This document shows positions 38,498 through 48,474 of a DNA stretch of 64,000 nucleotides, piece by piece; the first letter of the stretch is position 1; each line of letters opens with the position of its first letter. The notes beneath the pieces are model-generated. The model was given only the letters and a program-made list of their open reading frames with translations, was not told the DNA's origin and searched no databases. The stretch comes from Saprospiraceae bacterium (GTDB taxonomy: Bacteria > Bacteroidota > Bacteroidia > Chitinophagales > Saprospiraceae): contig JADJYQ010000003.1 of the NCBI GenBank assembly GCA_016719615.1, positions 1 through 64,000 of the forward strand, given 5' to 3'. The position numbers and the translations under genes were made by a program.

Positions 38498-38545
38498 GCT
38501 TGAAATCCGATAAACTAACTATCGTTAGTTTATCGGATTTCAAGC
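38498..38545. repeat. 48-bp perfect palindrome, locus 2 (contains ACTAAC palindrome copy 6)
   Basis: Arms are identical to those at 23233; the loop is TATC, the reverse complement of GATA, so the whole palindrome is inverted relative to its surroundings. Confidence 0.95.
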
Positions 38546-38744
38546 ATAATACATAACTTTTATTGTCAAGAGCATCTTGCTTTGGACTCCCGACATCATT
38601 AAGTTATCATCATTAGTTTGCTTCTTCATGTCGGGATGACTATTGAATATTTACTCTTGACATTTATCCATGTCCCGTAGGGACATCATATTGGTAAAAA
38701 CTCGCAGAAAATTTCTTCGCGTGCCGTAGGTACGCAACAGCATC
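38546..38744. repeat. Downstream flank shared with locus 1
   Basis: Nearly identical to 23281-23481, including TGTCCCGTAGGGACA and GCGTGCCGTAGGTACGC. After it, 38745-38843 holds an ACAGGATTGA-type dispersed motif and palindrome copy 7. Confidence 0.9.
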
Positions 38745-38804
38745 TTAGGGTGCAAAATGTTTACAGGATTGAAAGCATTAAAAGGATGCCGAAAATTAAA
38801 ACAC

Positions 38805-38826
38805 AACTAACGAACGTTTGTTAGTT
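38805..38826. repeat. ACTAAC-type palindrome with longer spacer, copy 7
   Basis: AACTAAC and GTTAGTT enclose GAACGTTT instead of four bases. It lies 17 bases beyond the rhomboid gene 3' end. Confidence 0.7.
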
Positions 38827-38843
38827 CCATCGACAATCAACAT

Positions 38844-39527
38844 TTATTGATCATCTCCAACATATCGGTATTTGCCTGAATAATTTCTGCGCGCAATAAA
38901 TCCGGCAATGACACCAAAAATGAAACCACCGATATGTGCCCACCATGCTACACCGCCTTGTTCTTCGGTACCTAGTCCCAGGGTTCCAAATCCGGATACC
39001 ATTTGCTGCAAGATCCAAATTCCGAGAAAAAGCAATGCAGGCACGTTTGCAGAACTAAACAAAAACAAAATAAATACGCGAATTCTCGATGCAGGAAACA
39101 AGATAAGATAGGCTCCCATTACGGCAGAGATCGCTCCACTGGCGCCTACCACGGGGATATCGCTGATGGGATTGAATAAAGCATGGATCAAAGTTGCGGC
39201 AATTCCACCCAGAAGATAAAACAAGATAAAATTAAACGTGCCAATGATGGCTTCAACGTTGTCTGCAAAGACCCATAAAAAAAGCATATTGCCAATGAGA
39301 TGCATCCAACCTCCATGAAGAAACATAGACGTAAGCACTGTAAATAAATCTACTCCGGATAGCAGTTCTAATGGGATATTCCCAAATTCAAATACAAAAG
39401 CTTCTGCCTGAAAATGCTGCAAACTAACTTCGTATAAAAAAACCAATACGTTCATCAGGATCAGGCTGTATGAAAACAGCGGTTTACTTCCTCCTTTTAC
39501 ATTATCATCGCCAATTGGAAAAAACAT
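38844..39527 (-). CDS. Rhomboid family intramembrane serine protease
   Basis: A 227-residue protein with six membrane segments. The catalytic Ser is in VVGASGAISAVMG (GASG box) and the catalytic His in AWWAHIGGFIFG. HGGWMHLIGNMLFLWVF before them contains the conserved H and N of the oxyanion region. Rhomboids cut membrane proteins within the bilayer; the substrate is unknown. It is 9 bases after the kpsF stop, so it is likely co-transcribed. Confidence 0.93.
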   Translation of the reverse strand: MFFPIGDDNVKGGSKPLFSYSLILMNVLVFLYEVSLQHFQAEAFVFEFGNIPLELLSGVDLFTVLTSMFLHGGWMHLIGNMLFLWVFADNVEAIIGTFNFILFYLLGGIAATLIHALFNPISDIPVVGASGAISAVMGAYLILFPASRIRVFILFLFSSANVPALLFLGIWILQQMVSGFGTLGLGTEEQGGVAWWAHIGGFIFGVIAGFIARRNYSGKYRYVGDDQ

Positions 39528-39536
39528 ATTGGTATT

Positions 39537-40514
39537 TTAAATAATGCCTTCTTTGATTAAATCGTGAATATGCACTACACCTACATAAATTTCTTTATCT
39601 GCCACCAATAATTGCGTGATGTTGTTTTCGCGCATCAACCGGAAGGCATCCACGGCAAGGGCTTCGGCATCAATAGTTTTAGGGTTCGGACTCATGATGT
39701 CTTTTGCACACAATCCGTTTATTTCTGTACTATTTTGCAACATTCTGCGAAGGTCACCATCCGTGATAATTCCTACAATCCTTTGATCATCATCCAACAC
39801 AGCAGAAACACCAAGTCGCTGACCGGTCATTTCAATGATCACTTCGCGCAAGCTTGTATTCAAATTTACTTTTGGTTTTCCGTGTAGCGGATAAATATGA
39901 TTTACGCGCAAATAAAGTTTTTTTCCCAATGATCCGCCCGGATGAAACATTGCAAAATCCTGGGGACTAAAACCCCGCATGGCCAAGAGGGCAACCGCCA
40001 CGGCATCACCTAATACAACTTGCGCAGTTGTGCTGGCTGTTGGTGCAAGGTTATTGGGTTCGGCTTCATGGGATACAGGTGTATGGAGTATAAAATCAGC
40101 TTGTTTTGCTAAGGTGGAATCGCGCTGTGAAACCATTCCGATAAATTGAGAACCCAATGTTTTAATAAGGGGAATCAAAGCCTTAATTTCTTGCGTCTCT
40201 CCACTTTTTGATATACACCAAACGATATCGTCATTGCGGATCATTCCAAGATCTCCGTGCAATGCATCAGCGGCATGCATAAATAATGCAGGCGTGCCCG
40301 TCGAATTCAGAGTCGCTACAATTTTTTGTCCGATGATCGCACTTTTTCCAATACCGGTAATAACCACTCTACCTTTCATATGAAAAAGTGCTCCGACGAC
40401 ATTTATAAAATCATCGTTTATACTATTCAATAATTGATTGATAACATTGCGCTCAATTTCAATGCAAGAACGAGCGGCATTACAGATAAGTGTTTTTTGG
40501 TTGTTGCTAAGCAT
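39537..40514 (-). CDS. D-arabinose 5-phosphate isomerase (KpsF/GutQ family)
   Basis: A 325-residue protein made of an N-terminal SIS domain (GIGKSAIIGQKIVATLNSTG, HGDLGMI, WCISKSGETQE and HPGGSLGKKL are its features) and two C-terminal CBS domains (about residues 210-325). It turns ribulose 5-phosphate into arabinose 5-phosphate, the first step to KDO for lipopolysaccharide. The metal-binding His and the catalytic residues appear intact. Followed by the rhomboid gene. Confidence 0.94.
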   Translation of the reverse strand: MLSNNQKTLICNAARSCIEIERNVINQLLNSINDDFINVVGALFHMKGRVVITGIGKSAIIGQKIVATLNSTGTPALFMHAADALHGDLGMIRNDDIVWCISKSGETQEIKALIPLIKTLGSQFIGMVSQRDSTLAKQADFILHTPVSHEAEPNNLAPTASTTAQVVLGDAVAVALLAMRGFSPQDFAMFHPGGSLGKKLYLRVNHIYPLHGKPKVNLNTSLREVIIEMTGQRLGVSAVLDDDQRIVGIITDGDLRRMLQNSTEINGLCAKDIMSPNPKTIDAEALAVDAFRLMRENNITQLLVADKEIYVGVVHIHDLIKEGII

Positions 40515-40542
40515 GCCGAATCATCAAATATTCAAATACATC

Positions 40543-41242
40543 TTAGGCGCGTCTTCGGTTGTTATTGTTGTTACTATTCCGGTGCTTATTCATCATTCCG
40601 CCACCTTTTTTGTTCTTGTAGTTTTGCTTGTGAGAACCTCTAAAAGTGCGCTTTTGGCTACGCGGTTGTGAATCTACAAGGGTGTTGAACTGAACATCAT
40701 CATCTAATTTGAGTTGGCCTCCTGATATTAGAATCAAATCACTTTTGATCAGATCATCGCTGACATAGTGTTCTTTGTTCCAGTTTTTAAAAGCCATTTT
40801 CATGTAAGAACCAATGATATGAGAAAAAGCTTCGCGCTTCGGTCCCGGCTCCATTTCCAATGCTTTTTTGATGAGCTGATTGACATAATTTCCATAATGT
40901 CTGTATTTATCAGTTCCCTTAGGATAACTTACTTGTTCGGGTGTCAATTTATCATCATCAGGGGTGGGTATAATTCCACTTATTGGAATCACATTGATAT
41001 CGTATTCTGCGATTCTGAAAAAGTGATGCCACAATTTTTGTGCGATGCTCATCCATATTTTTATTGTATGGCGTAATAATATGCATGAGGTCGATCACTT
41101 CATCTGCAAAGTGCTGACGATAAATTGGATCCTCGATAGATTTGCAAAAAAGAATCAGGTCCTGAATATTTCTTCCATATTCAGGCATGACGAGTTCTAT
41201 TTGCGAGGTATTGTAACTAAATTGGACGTTTTCGAAGCGCAT
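40543..41242 (-). CDS. DUF4290 protein (frameshifted)
   Basis: The first frame starts MRFENVQFSYNTSQIELVMPEYGRN (shown as NTSQIELVMPEYGRN) and runs to DEHRTK; the second carries KLWHHFFRIAEYDINV and later YPKGTDKYRHYGNYVNQLIKKA. Together these are the DUF4290 family, which is nearly confined to Bacteroidota and has no known function. The frames meet at a run of five T on the plus strand (41035-41039); four would join HRTKLWHHFF cleanly to give about 233 residues. The C-terminal tail is rich in Lys, Asn and Arg, suggesting nucleic-acid contact. Confidence 0.85.
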
Positions 41243-41249
41243 AAATGAA

Positions 41250-43091
41250 TTATTCTACTGTGACTGATTTGGCTAAATTTCTGGGTTGATCTACATCACA
41301 AGCTCTTAAAACTGCAATATGATAAGATAATAATTGAAGTGGAATAACGCTGAGTAATGGAGTCAGCGGATCTATCGTTGAAGGAATTTCAATACAATGG
41401 TCTGCTATTTTTTTAATCTCTTTATCTCCTTCTGTGACGATAGCAATGACAATGCCTTTGCGGGCTTTGACCTCTTGAATATTTGAAATAATTTTTTCGT
41501 AGGCACTTACATTGGTAGCAATGACAATCACCGGCATATTTTCATCAATCAATGCGATGGGCCCGTGTTTCATTTCTGCTGCTGGATAACCTTCAGCATG
41601 GATGTAAGAAATTTCTTTGAGTTTTAAAGCGCCTTCCAAAGCTACCGGAAAATTAAAACCCCTGCCCAAATAAAGTACATTATTATTCTGTTGAATCTCT
41701 TTTGCCAGATATTTGATTTGATCATTGAGCAACAAAACTTTTCCTACTTTATCCGGTATGCTCCCAAGTTCGGCTATGAGCTGATGATAATAAGAATTGG
41801 ATAAGGATCCGTTTCGATGACCCAATACCAATGACATCAAGGTCAACAAAGTAACTTGCCCGGTGAAAGCTTTGGTAGAGGCCACTCCAATTTCCGGACC
41901 GCAATGTATATAAGATCCTGCATGTGTTAATCGCGCAATAGAAGAACCTACCACATTTACGATTCCATACACCAATGCACCTCTTTCCTTCGCTAATTCT
42001 GCCGCAGCAAGTGTGTCTGCAGTTTCGCCCGATTGTGAAAGCACCAAGACAACATCATTCTCTGTAAGAATCGGATTTCTGTATCTAAATTCGGATGCGT
42101 ATTCAACTTCAACGGGAATTCTTGCTAAATCTTCAATTAAATATTCTCCAATAAGCGCACTGTGCCATGAAGTGCCACAGGCAGCAATGACGATCCTGTT
42201 TGCTTTTAATATACGATTGATGTGTTCTTCCAATCCTCCTAAACGAACCCAGCCTTCGGTTGCATTTAAACGGCCGCGCATACAATCGGAAATCGTTTGA
42301 GGTTGTTGGTAAATCTCTTTCAGCATGAAGTGTTCGTAGCCTCCCTTTTCCAATTGATCCATGCTCATGTCGAGTTCCTGGATCAAAGGTTCCTGCACTT
42401 CTTCATTGCTAATGGTCGAAATCTCCAATCCTCTTTCTTTTGTTAAAACGGCAATTTCTTCGTCGTTGAGATATACAACTTTGTTGGTGTATTGGATGAT
42501 AGGAGTTGCATCGGAAGCGATGAAATTTTCGTGATCGCCCAAGCCGATAACTAAAGGACTTGATTTCCTGGCTCCGACCAGTTTGCCAGGATCATCTTTA
42601 TCCATGACTACAATTGCATATGCACCCACCACTTTTTTAAGTGCTTTGCGAACCGCTTCTTCTATGGGTAGTTGATCCCTTTTCTTAATTTCTTCTATGA
42701 GGTGAATTAAAACTTCCGTATCTGTTTCACTTTTAAAGTTGTGGCCCAGTCTTGTAAGCGCTTCTTTCAAAGTAGCGTAATTCTCGATAATACCATTATG
42801 AATGATGGCGAGTTTGCCATTTTCAGAAAGATGCGGGTGCGCATTGATATCATCCGGTTTGCCGTGTGTGGCCCAACGGGTATGCCCCATTCCTACTGTA
42901 GCAAAAAGTTCCTTTGATTCTGTGAATTCACATAATTCCTGCACTTTGCCCTTTTTCTTATAAATATCCAACTCCCCGTTTAAAAGTGCGATTCCGGCCG
43001 AATCATATCCTCTGTACTCTAAGCGTTTCAAGCCTTCCAATAAAATCGGATAAGCATTTTTTTTACCTAGATATGCTATTATTCCACACAT
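41250..43091 (-). CDS. glmS: Glutamine--fructose-6-phosphate aminotransferase
   Basis: A 613-residue enzyme that makes glucosamine 6-phosphate for cell wall and lipopolysaccharide. The N-terminal Cys nucleophile is in MCGIIAYLGKK, with GHTRWATHGKP and HNGIIEN following; two SIS domains (about 290-430 and 460-600) carry ACGTSWHSALIG and SQSGETADTLAA and GRGFNFPVALEGALKLKE. The C-terminal end PRNLAKSVTVE is the standard one. The next gene upstream on the same strand is DUF4270. No glmS ribozyme is evident before the start. Confidence 0.98.
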   Translation of the reverse strand: MCGIIAYLGKKNAYPILLEGLKRLEYRGYDSAGIALLNGELDIYKKKGKVQELCEFTESKELFATVGMGHTRWATHGKPDDINAHPHLSENGKLAIIHNGIIENYATLKEALTRLGHNFKSETDTEVLIHLIEEIKKRDQLPIEEAVRKALKKVVGAYAIVVMDKDDPGKLVGARKSSPLVIGLGDHENFIASDATPIIQYTNKVVYLNDEEIAVLTKERGLEISTISNEEVQEPLIQELDMSMDQLEKGGYEHFMLKEIYQQPQTISDCMRGRLNATEGWVRLGGLEEHINRILKANRIVIAACGTSWHSALIGEYLIEDLARIPVEVEYASEFRYRNPILTENDVVLVLSQSGETADTLAAAELAKERGALVYGIVNVVGSSIARLTHAGSYIHCGPEIGVASTKAFTGQVTLLTLMSLVLGHRNGSLSNSYYHQLIAELGSIPDKVGKVLLLNDQIKYLAKEIQQNNNVLYLGRGFNFPVALEGALKLKEISYIHAEGYPAAEMKHGPIALIDENMPVIVIATNVSAYEKIISNIQEVKARKGIVIAIVTEGDKEIKKIADHCIEIPSTIDPLTPLLSVIPLQLLSYHIAVLRACDVDQPRNLAKSVTVE

Positions 43092-43120
43092 ATTATGTGT
43101 AAATGTTATGTATTTTATAT

Positions 43121-44491
43121 TTACTCTGAATAGATTAACTCAAGTCTTGCACTCGTCGCCCGCAAATTTCTACCATGCCAAACCAGTCGTGCCGGTGATT
43201 CCAATTTTGAAAACGGAGAAATCACCAAATCCATGTCGGCATTTTTTAAACGCGCTTTCTGAAAATGTCTTGTGATGTTCATTTTGTACTTATAAACTTT
43301 CTGGCCACTTGTTGAATCAATGACCGGATGACCTCCAAAAGCTCTCTTATATGAACTCAGTGAACCTGCAGCAACCACCACATCGTCAATAGCTATTCTC
43401 GTTCCGGAACTGACATCAAAAATCTGAAGCAAATCCGGTAAGTCATAGTTATCTAAGTCTACTCCGGGCATTTCCGATACTTCAAAATTCAAAATGGCAT
43501 AATTAATAAATTTTCCGGTCCAGGTATTTTGATAAGGCAATTTCAATCGAACATCTCTTCCAGCTGCACCCTGGATTAGCAACAGACTATCTCCGGTAAT
43601 AGTTCCGGAATAACATTGTTCTGCAATACTACCCGTCGTATTTCTCTGATAAAAAGGCGTTTTAACAGCGAGACTGCTCATATACAACTCTACCTTACTT
43701 TGTCGCATGGTAGTATCCCTGTAATATATGGTCAATTTGCTGTCTCCGTGTTCGGGTAAGACTGATAAATATCCATTACCATCTTCGCATACGATGGCAA
43801 GGCCATGAAAAAGTTTGGAAAAACTATCGCTCACATAATAAACTGTATCGGCATAATTTCTCATGATTCCCATTAATAATGCGGTATCCAGATTTACCCG
43901 CAATTGTGGAAATAAAATTTTCTTGAGTGTGTCTTCGATGATTTCGAAACTATCTTTTTTATTGACGACATAATTTATCAACTCGCCATACTTTTTGGAT
44001 TTGTCTACCGGCAAAAAGTGATTGCTGTAATAGACCTTACTTGGATCATAAGGATCTTCAAGGCCATAAACAGAGATCCGCATGGGTTCAATATATTTGC
44101 CATAAAACAGGCTTGTATCAAACCTTAACGACAAAACGATCGAATCAATAGGTGCATCCAAAAAATCCAGATTATCTGTAGGTATAAAACGCAATTGCGT
44201 TCCAAAACCTGCAGAAGATTGACCGAAAATAGGATCTGTCATATATCCAACGGGAAAAGCGGCATTTACAAAACCAACCGCTCCCATCGTGGTAAAGGTC
44301 GCAAAACTCACTATCGAATCTGGCTCAGCGGGACTAACCGTAAAATCGTAGACTTCCTGACCTTTTGCCTGAAGCCAACCTGTGTCGAGTAGATCTGATC
44401 CGAATGAATCAAATTCATTGCAAGAAAAATTGATGATGTATATAAAGCCCAGGCCAACCAGCCAGTACTTTCCTTTCACTAAAATGCTCAT
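43121..44491 (-). CDS. DUF4270 lipoprotein
   Basis: I start at ATG 44491 (456 residues), since a longer frame would run into the preceding gene. The N-terminus is a lipoprotein signal with lipobox ending INFSC, then NEFDSFGSDLLDTGWL. DUF4270 proteins are found in Bacteroidota, with the early segment VGYMTDPIFGQSSAGFGTQLRF (shown as MTDPIFGQSSAGFGTQL) and beta-rich repeats. Their function is unknown. The order GT5 protein, DUF4270, glmS is a common arrangement in the phylum. Confidence 0.88.
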   Translation of the reverse strand: MSILVKGKYWLVGLGFIYIINFSCNEFDSFGSDLLDTGWLQAKGQEVYDFTVSPAEPDSIVSFATFTTMGAVGFVNAAFPVGYMTDPIFGQSSAGFGTQLRFIPTDNLDFLDAPIDSIVLSLRFDTSLFYGKYIEPMRISVYGLEDPYDPSKVYYSNHFLPVDKSKKYGELINYVVNKKDSFEIIEDTLKKILFPQLRVNLDTALLMGIMRNYADTVYYVSDSFSKLFHGLAIVCEDGNGYLSVLPEHGDSKLTIYYRDTTMRQSKVELYMSSLAVKTPFYQRNTTGSIAEQCYSGTITGDSLLLIQGAAGRDVRLKLPYQNTWTGKFINYAILNFEVSEMPGVDLDNYDLPDLLQIFDVSSGTRIAIDDVVVAAGSLSSYKRAFGGHPVIDSTSGQKVYKYKMNITRHFQKARLKNADMDLVISPFSKLESPARLVWHGRNLRATSARLELIYSE

Positions 44492-44519
44492 CCGATTAAA
44501 GAATTCTAAGAGTAACGAC

Positions 44520-45323
44520 TTATTGAACGAGATTCTTATAAAAATCAAGGTATGAAGGTAAATATTCTTCTCCTTCCGTCTTGATAAAAGGTTTTTCAGA
44601 AGCCTGAATCGCAGAAAGCACATTTTCGTTCAAAATCTGGCTTCCTTGAATCAGTCCATCGGCATATTGGATCGCACCTTTATCAAGTGTAATTCCTGTT
44701 CCGTTTTTATATGCCAAAAGCTGATCCGGTTTTAAATTATTAATGGCCGCTTTCTTTAAAAAATCTTCTGTGAAACTTCCTTCGATTTGCTGATCGTAAA
44801 CGGAAAATACCACTTTTGAATGTTTAAAAACAGGATCATTTTTATAACTGCTTTTCAAATAAAATGGAATGAGACTGGTCATCCATCCATGGCAATGAAC
44901 AATGTCTGGTGGCCATCCAAATTTTTTAACAGTTTCAAGGGCGCCTTTGCAGAAAAAGATCATGCGATCCTGATTGTCCTCAAATAATTTGCCTGACTCA
45001 TCTTCAAACACCGATTTTCGCTTGAAAAATTCATCATTATCCAAAAAATAGACTTGAATTCGAGATCCTGGTAAGGATGCTACTTTAATGATAAGGGCAA
45101 AATCATCGTCATTGATAATGATATTCATTCCAGAAAGTCTCACGACCTCGTGCAAGCGGTGCCTTCTTTCGTTAATCGTCCCGAATCTAGGCATAAGGAT
45201 TCTGATTTCCATACCACTATCTTGGGCATAAGCGGGTAATTTTTGAATCAAAGAGCCGATTCCGGAAAGATCGAGATAAGGCTCCATCTCTTGGGTAATG
45301 AAAAGAATTCTGGTTTTACTCAT
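44520..45323 (-). CDS. GT5-type glycogen/starch synthase N-terminal-domain protein
   Basis: A 267-residue protein with the GT5 N-terminal layout: ILFITQEMEPYLDLSGIGSL (E-x-x-P and the loop that usually reads KxGG, here LSGIGS), IRILMPRFG and DIVHCHGWMTSLIPFYL. A full glycogen synthase has about 480 residues, so the C-terminal catalytic half is absent. The loop lacks the usual Lys of KTGGL, so glycogen synthase activity is doubtful. Such short forms are regular in Bacteroidota next to DUF4270; the true role is unclear. Confidence 0.8.
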   Translation of the reverse strand: MSKTRILFITQEMEPYLDLSGIGSLIQKLPAYAQDSGMEIRILMPRFGTINERRHRLHEVVRLSGMNIIINDDDFALIIKVASLPGSRIQVYFLDNDEFFKRKSVFEDESGKLFEDNQDRMIFFCKGALETVKKFGWPPDIVHCHGWMTSLIPFYLKSSYKNDPVFKHSKVVFSVYDQQIEGSFTEDFLKKAAINNLKPDQLLAYKNGTGITLDKGAIQYADGLIQGSQILNENVLSAIQASEKPFIKTEGEEYLPSYLDFYKNLVQ

Positions 45324-45432
45324 ACTTAATTAATACCATTAACTTTCAAAAATGGAGTGCAAAGGTACAAAAATTTAAAGCAAAAAGAGGATTCAAGCTG
45401 AAATTGCCAACACAATTCTGTAAATCAAGCCA

Positions 45433-47586
45433 TTATAAAGCTGTCGACAGTAGTAATTCCTTCTGATCTAGATCCGCATCTTCCAGTTTAACCTTGATGA
45501 TATCACCAAAAGTCCACTTTTTGCGACTAGATTCAGAATAGGCATGCAAACGGCTACTATGCAGGCTAGTTTCCTCATCAAGCTGACTAAATGGCAAAAA
45601 GCCCTCGCATTTTGTATTTCCAATTTCAATAAATAGCCCCCTTTCGTTCATGCCGACGACTCGGCCATCAAAATGCGCTCCAATTCTGGACTTCAAATAC
45701 AAGACCTGGAAATAACGATTGGACTCGCGTTCAGCTTCCATGGCTTTCCTTTCCTGATTGGAAATATGTAAACAAACTCTTTCGAGATTCCTGCCATCTA
45801 CGCGGTAGCTACCCTTTAGATTTGCATTTAAAATACGGTGCACCACCAAATCCGCATATCGCCTGATGGGAGAGGTGAAATGCGAATAATCCTGAAATGC
45901 CAAACCATAATGGCCAATGTTTTCAGTACTGTAAGCTGCTTTTGCCATAGCCCTTATGGCCAATGGTTGAAGTACTTTGAATTTTGGGTCCTTTTTTGCC
46001 AGGTCACTCAGGGTATTTAACGAAGTCGAAATGCGTTTTGGACTACTAAAGTCCAGATGAGCGCCCAGCTCTCTGGCGTAGGTTTGAAACATTTCCAACT
46101 TCTCCGGATCCGGTTTGTCGTGAATGCGATAAACAAATGGAATCGGAGTTTGATTTTTTTGCTTTTTGGCAATAAATGCAGCTACGTATTTATTAGCAAG
46201 CAACATAAACTCTTCAACGAGCATATGTGCTTCTTTGCGTTCCTTCACGACTAATGTCTCCGGAAATCCTTGTTCGTTTAATTTAAATTTGACTTCCTCA
46301 GAATCAAAATCGATCGCTCCGTGCTGCATGCGTTTTTTGCGATACTCCTTTGCTATTGAATTGAGTTGAAGTAAACTGGAAGAGAAGGGATCGTTTTTGC
46401 CCTCAATAATTTCCTGTGCCTCTTCGTAGGTATATCTGCGATCAGAATGGATAATAGTTTTACCAATCCAATGTTGGTGAATTTTGAAATCATCATCCAT
46501 TGTAAAAACTACTGAAAAGCAATATTTATCTTCATTCGGTCTCAATGAACATAATTCATTCGATAATTTTTCAGGAAGCATGGGCAATACGCGATCGACT
46601 AAATAGACCGAGTTGCCTCTGTAACGGGCTTCCAGATCAAGTGCGCTCCCTTCCTCCACATAATGACTTACATCGGCAATATGCACTCCCAATTCCCAAA
46701 GTCCTTTTTCGTTTTTCCAAAGGGATAAAGCATCATCAAAATCTTTTGCATCAAAAGGATCTATGGTAAAAGTGAGCCAGTCCCGCACATCCTTTCTCTC
46801 GGGAGAAGCCTCAATTGTCAATGGAATTTTCTGGACCTGTTCTAGAATTTTTAAATTCCATTCCAATGGAAATCCCTTATCTGCAAGAATGCTTTGCATT
46901 TCAACATCAATGGAAGATTCACGACCCAGATTTTTAATCACAACGCCTTTCAATAAATCTTTTGGGCGTTCCTTGTAATGGGTTATTTGAACAACTACCC
47001 TGTCGTATTCTTCTACAACTAAATGCTCAGGAATTAAAATGTCAATCTCATACAACCGCCGGCCACTTTGTGCAAAAGCAACTTTGCTTTTATTGAAAAA
47101 CCTGGCTACGCCTACAACCTGCGTTCGAGCGCGTTGCAAAACTTTAAAAACCCTACCCTCCGGCCGCCTTCCTTTTCCATGGATATACTCTACGCTTACC
47201 AGGTCTCCATCGTCTGCACCCATTAAATTTTTCTGGGCTACATAAATATCTTTAGCTCCATTTTCACAAATAATGTAGGCAAATCCGGCTTTTGCCATAT
47301 CTACATAACCTTCGTATAATTCTGAATTTTTGACCGCAGTTTCTGAAACATTCAAAGAATATTTATGGCTACTGGATTTAAATAGAACTTTCTTTTCACA
47401 AAGTTGGTCCAATTGATGGATTAGTGTTTCGGGATCCCTGGCTTTGAGTTTCTTAAGGATCTGAAATGCTGTATATTTTTTCGTGCGGTGTTTGTAAAAA
47501 AAAGCAAGGATACTTTCGCGCAATTGATTGGGTAAAGAGCTTGTTGATTTCTTAGAATTACTCTTTTTCTTTTTTCGTTGATCCAT
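45433..47586 (-). CDS. rnr: Ribonuclease R
   Basis: A 717-residue 3'-5' exoribonuclease starting MDQRKKKKSNSKKS (ATG 47586, preferred over an in-frame start 15 codons upstream). Domain order: winged-helix and two cold-shock domains (about 20-240), RNB domain (about 250-580) with TIDPFDAKDFDDALSL holding the catalytic Asp residues and YRGNSVYLVDRVLPMLPEKL and HFTSPIRRYADLVVHR, then an S1 domain (about 625-710). The basic N-terminal tail is typical. It degrades structured RNA. Confidence 0.96.
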   Translation of the reverse strand: MDQRKKKKSNSKKSTSSLPNQLRESILAFFYKHRTKKYTAFQILKKLKARDPETLIHQLDQLCEKKVLFKSSSHKYSLNVSETAVKNSELYEGYVDMAKAGFAYIICENGAKDIYVAQKNLMGADDGDLVSVEYIHGKGRRPEGRVFKVLQRARTQVVGVARFFNKSKVAFAQSGRRLYEIDILIPEHLVVEEYDRVVVQITHYKERPKDLLKGVVIKNLGRESSIDVEMQSILADKGFPLEWNLKILEQVQKIPLTIEASPERKDVRDWLTFTIDPFDAKDFDDALSLWKNEKGLWELGVHIADVSHYVEEGSALDLEARYRGNSVYLVDRVLPMLPEKLSNELCSLRPNEDKYCFSVVFTMDDDFKIHQHWIGKTIIHSDRRYTYEEAQEIIEGKNDPFSSSLLQLNSIAKEYRKKRMQHGAIDFDSEEVKFKLNEQGFPETLVVKERKEAHMLVEEFMLLANKYVAAFIAKKQKNQTPIPFVYRIHDKPDPEKLEMFQTYARELGAHLDFSSPKRISTSLNTLSDLAKKDPKFKVLQPLAIRAMAKAAYSTENIGHYGLAFQDYSHFTSPIRRYADLVVHRILNANLKGSYRVDGRNLERVCLHISNQERKAMEAERESNRYFQVLYLKSRIGAHFDGRVVGMNERGLFIEIGNTKCEGFLPFSQLDEETSLHSSRLHAYSESSRKKWTFGDIIKVKLEDADLDQKELLLSTAL

Positions 47587-47678
47587 GATATTATTCGGAC
47601 ATCTATTTGAAATTCTGGCAGCTATTATCAAATAAAATTATTAACTGCTGAAATGTGAGTGAGAGAATTTGTTTGTTA

Positions 47679-48194
47679 TTATATCGATTCAATTTGCATT
47701 TTTTGGATATGGCCATCAGGTAAAATATTCAATACCCATTTTTTGGTCTGATCTGTTACGATTTGTTTTTCATTCGTACTTAAATTGGTCTCCACAATAT
47801 AGACTTCTGAATCTTCATTCAAATGAGCCATCCTTTGAAAAACTTCCTGCCGATCTGAATAAAAACCGGCAATTTCAGCTAAATCAACAAACCGCCCTGA
47901 TTTTTCATAGGTAATGAGGTAAAATGCATAATGCATGAGTCTTCCGGTCCAAAAAACGAGCTGAATATTTTGTTCAGTTCCATAAATTTGAAAGCAAGGT
48001 AGAAATTCTGTGAACTCATCGACTTCAAAATCCAAATAAGGCAAGAGATAATCAGCTAAAAATGTATCTGGCAAAGGGTCATTTGTCTTTGCATAACTAT
48101 GCAAGTCGTTATACTGCACCGTCAATGGCAACTCTGCCGGTGGAAAGTAACTCACGAAATCCTGAAAGCTATTATGTGCGGCTTGTCTGGTCAT
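47679..48194 (-). CDS. Hypothetical protein, 171 residues
   Basis: A soluble, acidic protein beginning MTRQAAHNSFQDFVSYFPP. It contains PYLDFEVDEFTEFLPCFQI and WTGRLMHYAFYLITYEKSG and ends with IQKMQIESI. No signal peptide, membrane segment or known motif is visible. Coding is supported by consistent frame, a clean start and position between rnr and an outer-membrane protein gene. I do not recognise a family. The 280 bases between it and the next gene hold nothing clear. Confidence 0.6.
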   Translation of the reverse strand: MTRQAAHNSFQDFVSYFPPAELPLTVQYNDLHSYAKTNDPLPDTFLADYLLPYLDFEVDEFTEFLPCFQIYGTEQNIQLVFWTGRLMHYAFYLITYEKSGRFVDLAEIAGFYSDRQEVFQRMAHLNEDSEVYIVETNLSTNEKQIVTDQTKKWVLNILPDGHIQKMQIESI

Positions 48195-48474
48195 AAAAAC
48201 TAGTGCAAAGATACGATAAGCCCCGAGTCTTTGCTAATAAACTGCTGAAAAGGCCACCTATACCCATCAAGATAAAATTATATTTTGGAATCCAGATGAT
48301 GAATACTCTTTTGTATTATCCCTTGAATTTAAACAATGGTGTCTGTCAATTTTTATTAATAATTAAATAAACTATCGTGTTCATTTCCTTAAAATTGCTT
48401 ACATTACTATTTGATTTTAATCCAAGAATCCAAATGGTAAAATGATCTTGGTATAAAAACCCTATTTAGAAATT

